Source: Lepus europaeus (lineage: Eukaryota; Chordata; Mammalia; Lagomorpha; Leporidae). From it: a stretch of DNA of 64,000 nucleotides. The position numbers and the translations under genes are program-made. The DNA is taken from assembly GCF_033115175.1 (NCBI RefSeq), contig NC_084827.1:54745201-54809200 (forward strand), in the 5' to 3' direction. A model generated the notes under the pieces. That model had not been told where the DNA came from. It did no database searches and saw only the letters and a program-made list of their open reading frames with translations. This document shows, in pieces, positions 58,161-64,000 of this stretch (its first letter is position 1; every line of letters starts with the position of its first letter).

Positions 58161-58469
58161 GCAATGACTATTAACAACCTTTGTCTTGACTGTTGAAGAA
58201 CAGTGTTTTTTTCTTCACATTACTTAGTGTAGGGTTAATCTTGTGAGTATAAAGTTAATTGAAAAGAGATCTTGGTAAAAAATAAGAACGGTAATAGGAG
58301 AGGAAGGAGGAAGAAGTGTGGGAGCATGGGCAGCATGGAGGGTGGAGTGGAAAGTATCACTATGTTCCTGAATTTGTATATAGGAAATACATGATAGTTG
58401 TGCAGCTTACACAAAATTTTTACAAAGAAATATTAAGGATGAAATGAGTAAATGAATAAATAATGAAAA

Positions 58470-58678
58470 AAGATTCCTGTATTCCGTATCCTCACTCAAT
58501 CCCCATGCCATCTTCTTGCTAAAGCACATGCTGGGAGGCAGCAGATGATGGTTCTAGTAGTTGGGTTCCTGTCAGTTATGTAACAGATCTGTGTTCCTGG
58601 CTTTTGTTTTCAGGCTGCCCCAGCTCTGACTGTTGTGGGCCTTTGGAGAGTGAACCAGTGGATGGGAGATCCATATCT

Positions 58679-58714
<36 letters not shown>

Positions 58715-58765
58715 ATTTCTCTCTATCTCTCAGCCTTTCAAACAAATAAATAAAAATTTAAAATA
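58470..58765 (+). mobile_element. Old 5'-truncated CSINE with (TCTA)n, plus
   Basis: 'tctagtagttgggttcctgt', 'ctttggagagtgaaccagtg' and a (TCTA)n run at about 58680-58712, with tail 'aacaaataaataaaaattta'. Confidence 0.85.
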
Positions 58766-58970
58766 AAAACGAGGAAAGAATGGAATATTTACAACACATT
58801 GAAAATGTTGTGGCTTTTGCAAAATCTTGAAGACACTGATGTCTGTAGTTCACTGAATTCCATTCATTAAAAATTCAAGAAACTGCAGAGAATAGCTTCA
58901 GACTTTCAACACTGACTTCCAAATTATACATAGTTTGGTTGTTTTGAAATAACTTGATTTTATTATTTTA

Positions 58971-59327
58971 TTTTGAAAGATTTATTTATTTATTCAAAAT
59001 TCAGAGTTAGAGAGAGAAGAAGAGGCAGAGAGAGAGAGAGCGAGCGAGAGAGAGAGAGAGAGAGAGAGGCCTTCCATCCACTGATTCATTCCCCAATTTG
59101 CCACAATGGCCAGAGCTGTGCCGATCTGAAGCCAGGATCCACGAGCTTCATCCAGGTCTTCTCATGCAGGTGCAGGGGTCAAGAACTTGGCCATCTTCTA
59201 CTGCTTTACCAGACTATAACAGAGTTGGATTAGAAGTGGAGCAGCTGGGACTCAAACCAGCACCTATATGGATGTTAGCACTGCTATAATGCCTTTACCC
59301 ACTACGCCACAGTGCCGACCCCATTTC
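58971..59327 (-). mobile_element. CSINE with GA tract, minus, with TSD
   Basis: 'tgaaagatttatttatttat', (GA)n at about 59029-59068, and the SINE complement to 'gccacagtgccgacc'. TSD tattatttta at 58961-58970 and 59328-59337. Confidence 0.93.
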
Positions 59328-59598
59328 TATTATTTTAAGTGAGATTTCTACACTTTGTTCTTTCTCTTAAGAGCTTTTATGGTGAGAGGGACCCTTCAGG
59401 CTTTTCTCTTTTCATCACTGATTCTTGGTCTGAGGACATGAACAATATCTATAGGCACTTTTGCTTGTCATAACTGGAGAGGGGTGCTACTGCCATTTTG
59501 CAGGGATGTTGCCAAATACCCTACAATGTACAGGAAAGTCCCCACAACAAAGAATATTCTGTCACAAGTTGTCAATAGTGTAGCAGTTAAACAATGCT

Positions 59599-59888
59599 AG
59601 GGCAGGCATTGTGGCATAGTGAGTCAAGCCCCGACTTGGGACACCTGTATTCCATACCAAAGTGCCTGAGATCAAGCCTGGTTCTTCTACCTCTGACTCA
59701 ACTTCCTGCTAATATGCCTGGGGAACAGTAGATGATGGCCCTAGTACTAGGGTCCCCGCCATCCACATGGGAGACCCAGATGGAGTTCCTGGCTCCTGGC
59801 TTTGGCCTGCCCCAACCTTGCATGTTGTAGGCATTTGAAGAGTGACCCAGCATGTGAAAGATTCTTTCTCTCTCTCTCTCTCTCTCAA

Positions 59889-59919
<31 letters not shown>

Positions 59920-59995
59920 TTCTGTGTGAGTGTGTGTGTGTGTGTGTGTGACCTGACTTTCAAATAAATAAATCTTTTCTAAAAGAAAAAAAGCC
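59599..59995 (+). mobile_element. CSINE with CT and TG tracts, plus
   Basis: 'ggcaggcattgtggcatagt' to 'gactttcaaataaataaatc'. It contains (CT)n and then (TG)n at about 59866-59950. Confidence 0.92.
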
Positions 59996-59999
59996 TGCT

Positions 60000-61085
60000 C
60001 TGCATGAACTGACAACACTCTTATCTAGTCTTGGATGAAAAAGACTGACTCAGTCATATTCATAAATGAAAGCATGATATTTCATTTAGTTCTGACTATG
60101 CACCAGGAATTGTGCCAGGCATTCGGGAAGATCCCCTAAGGCATAATACACAAGCTTACCCTTGAAAATTTCATCAAGTCATCTGGCCAGAGATCTGAAG
60201 TTAGATTTCAAACTTATATATTAGCTTTCTGTTTAGGTGAGGCAGTGGTATTTTGCTTTTTGATAAAGAATCCCCACATTTTTTCTTTAAAGAAGCTTTC
60301 CACACTCATCTACAAGCTATATCTCACACACATTATTGTGTCTCTGCCATATTGGAAAATGGTAACTATACTGGTAATGTAGTCCACTGTGGTTCTAGTG
60401 CATTGTATCATCATTCTTAAATTTTCCCACCTCCCCACATGCATCTCTCTACTATGTAACTTGAAGTTCCTTGAACCATAGAAAGACTATATTTCTCCAG
60501 CCCACCGATGTTGGTTTGACTAAATGCTTTGACTAATGGCATGTTAGTGCATGTGACACCTGCAGAGGTTTTGAATGTGTTTATTAAACTAGGCTTATTC
60601 TCTTGAATTTCCTCTGCTGTCTTGAAATATTGATCCAAGAATGCATGAGGACATTTGCAGAACATATAAATTTAACCCTCAACTTAGAGCCAAGGCCTGC
60701 CAGCCCACAGTCCAAAGTGGAGTCATTCAGCCAATTTTAGCCTAGGGTAGCCAAACTTCAGTCAACTGCAGAACCATTGTCGTAAGAGTTAGTTGTCATA
60801 AGCCACTGGGTTTTGAAGTGATTTGTTACACAGCATTTTTGTGGTGAGAGCTCACTAATACAGCAGCTGTATTCACCCAAGTTACTGTGTACTTTTGTGT
60901 GTCAGAAACAAAGATCCAGATTCTCTGAGCAGCTGGGATGGTAATCAGACCTGATAATCATTCTCATAGAACTCACTGTAGTGACTTTTACATGACATGA
61001 ATCAGTTTGCACCAAACACCCACAAGACAGGTAATGCTTCCTCTGTTTTACAAATGAAAATCACATTGTTCTAGAAGTAAAATTA
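60000..61085. other. Intergenic DNA with probable ancient repeat pieces
   Basis: 60440-60865 looks like an old interspersed repeat (ends 'taagccactgggttttgaag' and 'tgagagctcactaatacag', wording common in ancient mammalian LTR or DNA elements). I do not assign the family. No gene is seen. Confidence 0.4.
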
Positions 61086-61089
61086 TTAT

Positions 61090-61640
61090 TCTGAAAAAAA
61101 GTCCTACATGAAGAATCTCTGTGAGTGAGACACCAGTGGAAAGAAGTGGCCATCAAAGGATGTACTTTTCTCTGAAAGGAGGAGAGAACTTCTAGTTTGC
61201 TTATGGCACTGTCTAAATACTAATGGAGATTGTGGAAGCAAAAGGCTCCCATAACCTAAGCAGCTCATGTCAAGAGACTTGGGTGATTACTGACGTCATA
61301 CATAGTAGTGTTAATGGTTAAATTAATAATAGATCACTGTGCACTTACTTCCCATGCCAGAGCTTTGTTCTCAATGAGTTGTATTATGAGAATTAACTGT
61401 AAAACTTGTTCTGAGATTTGTGTGTGTGTATGTGTATGCAAATTGTTGAAATCTTTACTTAGTATAGAGTTGGTCTTCTGTGTATAATGTTAATTGAAAA
61501 TGAATCTTAATGGAGAATGGAACTGGGAATGAGGGAGGAGGAGGTGGGATAGGAGTGGGGCTAGGAGGGCGGGTATGGTGGGAAGAATCATTATATTCCT
61601 TAAGTTGTACTTATGAAATTTGTACTCCTTAAAAAAATGG
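61090..61640 (+). mobile_element. L1 3' UTR fragment, plus (older subfamily)
   Basis: 'gaatctctgtgagtgagaca', 'aaaggaggagagaacttcta', 'tcttctgtgtataatgttaa', a polypurine block at 61500-61580, and an end at 'actccttaaaaaaatgg'. It parallels the young L1 3' UTR but is clearly diverged. Confidence 0.88.
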
Positions 61641-62849
61641 TCCTTTGGGGGAAAAAAAGAAATACCTTAAAAATATAAGTTACTTGCCTGAGATCACAGA
61701 GCTTTGCTTCCTTGTAAAAGGGAGAGGCATGAGAGAGAAGCCTGCTTCTTCCCTTTTCTTCTATCCTGGAACTAGGGCAACCACATTGCAACCATGAGGT
61801 AGGCATCAGATAGTTATTGCTGCCTAACAAACTTGTTTCAACAACAACCATTTAAATTACTCACAAATCTCTGGGTGAGTTGGGTGATCTTGCCTAGGGT
61901 CAGCTAATTTGATTGGCTCACCTATGCACCTGTGGTCAGCTGGCAGGTTGGCCAGAGCTGCTGCACTTTGGTGGTTGACTATCTGATGGATGGAGCAATA
62001 GGAATGACTGGGCCACCCTTCTATCATCATCTAGCAGGACATCCCTGATGTGCTCTCATGGCACAAGTAGTTTCCAAAAATAAGAGTAGAAACACACAGG
62101 GACTCAAAGGCGTGGGCCCCAGAACTTAGAGTCAATATCACCACATTCTGCTGGACAAAGCAAATACCAAGACCACCATGATTCCAGAGATAAGAGATTT
62201 CACCTGCCTCTTGACGAAATCGCGAAGAGCACAGATTCAAGGAAGGGTGGGGACCTGGACTCATTTTAGCAATCAGTCAATCTGCAACAAGATGTCAAAC
62301 ATGAGCAAGAAGTGCCAACTGCTAAAGGAGTAGGAACACAGTGACAAGCTGAGCCTTGTGAGTGATCTCAGACCTCCCACCCATCGTTAAGTGAGCAGTA
62401 AGTGTCCTCTTGGATTCAGCACCTGGGGATGGATTTCTGTTATTTAGAGCCAAAAGCTTACCTAACCGGCAGAGAGAGTGGAGCAAAGGATGAGGATACA
62501 GAAATTACACAAGATTCAAGTATTAGCTCCAAGATGTGTTAATTAACTGTATGACCACTGACTGATACTCAACCTTTGTGACCCTCAGGGTCCTCAACTG
62601 CAAAGGGCATGGTGCCTGCAAGGGGTACTAGAGATAAGGGATATATTAACAGTGGCTTTGCACTGGGCAGTTAAATACTCGCATTGACTATAGCATTGAA
62701 TCTCTTTAAATGACCTCATTAATGACTGCATGTTTTCTAGAGAAAATTCTAAAGAGTTAATAAGTAGAAAAGTTCAGATCTGAATGCCAGTGGTTTGAGT
62801 GCAGATTTCAATACTGCTTTCAATGGCTCGGAACTGTTGCAAGTGCTAA
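61641..62849. other. Intergenic DNA with probable ancient repeat pieces
   Basis: 61815-62290 contains 'tattgctgcctaacaaactt' and 'caacaacaaccatttaaatt', wording typical of a widespread ancient mammalian repeat, family not assigned. A MIR-like scrap occurs near 61682-61705. No gene is seen. Confidence 0.4.
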
Positions 62850-62920
62850 CAAAATACGGAGAAACTGGTGGGAATGTGAAATGGTACAGATACCATGGAA
62901 AATGGTTTGGCAGTTGCTTT

Positions 62921-63186
62921 AAAAAAAAAAGATTTATTTATTTATTTATTTGAAAGTCAGAGTGACAGAGAGAGAGAGAGAATCTTCCATCTGCTGGTTC
63001 ACTCCCCAGATGGCCACAATGGGCACTGCTGGACCATGCCAAATCCAGGAGCTAGGAGCTTCATTTGGGTCTCCCACATGGGTGGCAGAGGTACAAACAC
63101 TTGGGCCATCTTTCTCTCCTTTTCCAGGCCATTATCAGGGAGCTGGATCAGAAGTGGAGCCCCTGGGTCATGTACTGGCGTCCATA
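62921..63186 (-). mobile_element. CSINE, minus, with imperfect TSD
   Basis: 'aaaaaaaaaagatttattta', (GA)n, SINE complement to 'atgtactggcgtccata'. The flanking repeat ttggcagtt(g/t)ct at 62907-62918 and 63187-63198 lies within the L1M. Confidence 0.9.
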
Positions 63187-63336
63187 TTGGCAGTTTCTTA
63201 AATAGTTAAATATGTGCTTTCAATATGATCTGATAGTATACTCTTGGGCATTTGTCCTGGGGAAATCAAAACGTCTGTTCACCCAAAAGCCTACACGTAA
63301 GTGTTTAAGAGCAGTGTTGCTTAGAATCATATATCC

Positions 63337-63622
63337 GGCCAGTGCCATGGCTCAATAGGCTAATCCTCCGCCTACAGCGCCCGCACCCTGGGTTCTAGTC
63401 CCGGTCGGGGCGCCAAATTCTGTCCCGGTTGCCCCTCTTCCAGGCCAGCTCTCTGCTGTGGCCAGGGAGTGCAGTGGAGGATGGCCCAAGTCCTTGGGCC
63501 CTGTACCCACATGGGAGACCAGGAGAAGCACCTGGCTCCTGGCTTTGGATCAGTGCGATGCACCGGCCTCAGCGTGCCAGCCACGGCGGCCATTGGAGGG
63601 TGAACCAACAGCAAAAGGAAGA

Positions 63623-63654
<32 letters not shown>

Positions 63655-63700
63655 ACTGTCTACTCTGCCTGTCAAAAAACTAAAAAAAAAAAAAAAAAAA
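63337..63700 (+). mobile_element. Young CSINE, plus, with TSD
   Basis: Near-consensus: 'atggctcaataggctaatcc', 'ggtcggggcgccaaattctg', CT tract, long A-tail. The perfect 14-bp TSD agaatcatatatcc lies at 63323-63336 and 63701-63714. Confidence 0.97.
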
Positions 63701-64000
63701 AGAATCATATATCCTTTGTCAAGTAAATGGAAACTGTGGTATCGATGTACAACACAACAGATTCCAGAAAAAAAAAAAAAGGAACAAACTCTCAATAAGC
63801 ACAAAAACATAGATGAAACTTTAATGCATTACATTAGCCAAAAGAAGTCAGACCCAAAAAGTAACATACATATATGACATTCTAGAAGAGGTAAAATTAT
63901 AGGGTCAAAAGTCAGATAGATTGTCAGGGGTTGGATATGGGGGAAGCATTTGGCTTCTGAGGGATGTGGGAGAACTTTCAGGGAAGAGAAAATATTATGT

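Larger units (their letters stand above)
51151..58460 (+). mobile_element. Old L1, plus, with internal insertions and an ORF2 5' deletion
   Basis: A diverged L1 read left to right: 5' UTR (51151-52530), ORF1 (about 52531-54210, interrupted by a 651-bp element), ORF2 without its first part (54498-58160) and 3' UTR to about 58460. A SINE (54249-54497) sits at the place where the ORF2 endonuclease start is missing; another lies at 56371-56735. ORF2 resumes at '[18 protein letters not shown]'. Confidence 0.9.
62850..64000 (+). mobile_element. Ancient L1M 3' part, plus, running off the window, split by two CSINEs
   Basis: 'gaaactggtgggaatgtgaa' and 'ggaaaatggtttggcagttg' are the L1 ORF2 C-terminal end at ancient divergence. 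They resume at 63196 ('cttaaatagttaaatatgtg') and again after 63715, ending in L1M-like 3' UTR ('gtcaggggttggatatgggg'). The right end lies beyond 64000. Confidence 0.75.

Noticed and set aside
1-64000. CRISPR array, tRNA or rRNA gene, bacterial operon features
   Set aside because: No regular repeat-spacer pattern, no intact cloverleaf outside the diverged tRNA-like SINE heads, no rRNA-like blocks; the sequence is mammalian.

Overview
This window is vertebrate, mammalian nuclear DNA, and the repeat content points to a lagomorph, most likely rabbit (Oryctolagus cuniculus) or a hare. The evidence is many copies of the tRNA-derived lagomorph CSINE (C-repeat) family (GC-rich head beginning near 'agctcaataggctaatcc', CT-rich tract, A-tail), together with several L1 copies of one young family that share a distinctive 5' end ('ggaaccaagatggcggata') and 3' end. 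I find no intact host protein-coding gene and no tRNA or rRNA gene. The window is an intergenic or intronic, repeat-dense region. The identification is by pattern recognition, not by database search.

Layout. 1-7355: short flank, then a full-length plus-strand L1 with a perfect 16-bp target-site duplication (TSD), an open ORF1 and a broken ORF2. 7356-22270: mostly low-repeat DNA with ancient MIR/L2/L1M pieces and several CSINEs. It also holds two dead processed genes: a retrocopy of the kinesin gene KIFC1 (about 9660-11625, plus) and a retrocopy of a CAMK/AMPK-related protein kinase (about 19745-21410, minus). 22275-24140: minus-strand L1 3' end with two CSINEs. 24190-42510: an old minus-strand L1 split by three later insertions. 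These are a head-to-tail pair of young plus-strand L1s (25095-31705), a CSINE (34212-34542), and a 5.2-kb minus-strand element (35066-40223). 42511-51138: low-repeat DNA with MIR/L2, CSINEs and two TG-rich minisatellites. 51151-58460: an old plus-strand L1 carrying its own insertions, including a 651-bp young L1 reduced to 5' UTR joined to 3' UTR. 58470-64000: CSINEs, an L1 3' end, ancient repeats, and an ancient L1M running off the window.

The most interesting objects are four retrotransposon oddities supported by TSDs. (1) The 35066-40223 element has an L1 5' UTR and an uninterrupted ORF1, then about 2.65 kb of non-L1 sequence that includes a degenerate class I ERV gag-nucleocapsid/protease-like piece, then an L1 3' UTR; it has no ORF2. 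(2) The 53492-54142 element looks like a SpIRE, meaning an L1 with almost its whole body removed before integration. (3) The tandem L1 pair at 25095-31705 appears to share one TSD, which suggests template jumping during reverse transcription. (4) The first L1 of that pair has lost most of its reverse transcriptase but keeps an open endonuclease frame.

The nested insertions give a relative order of events: ancient MIR/L2/L1M, then the old L1s, then CSINEs and young L1s.
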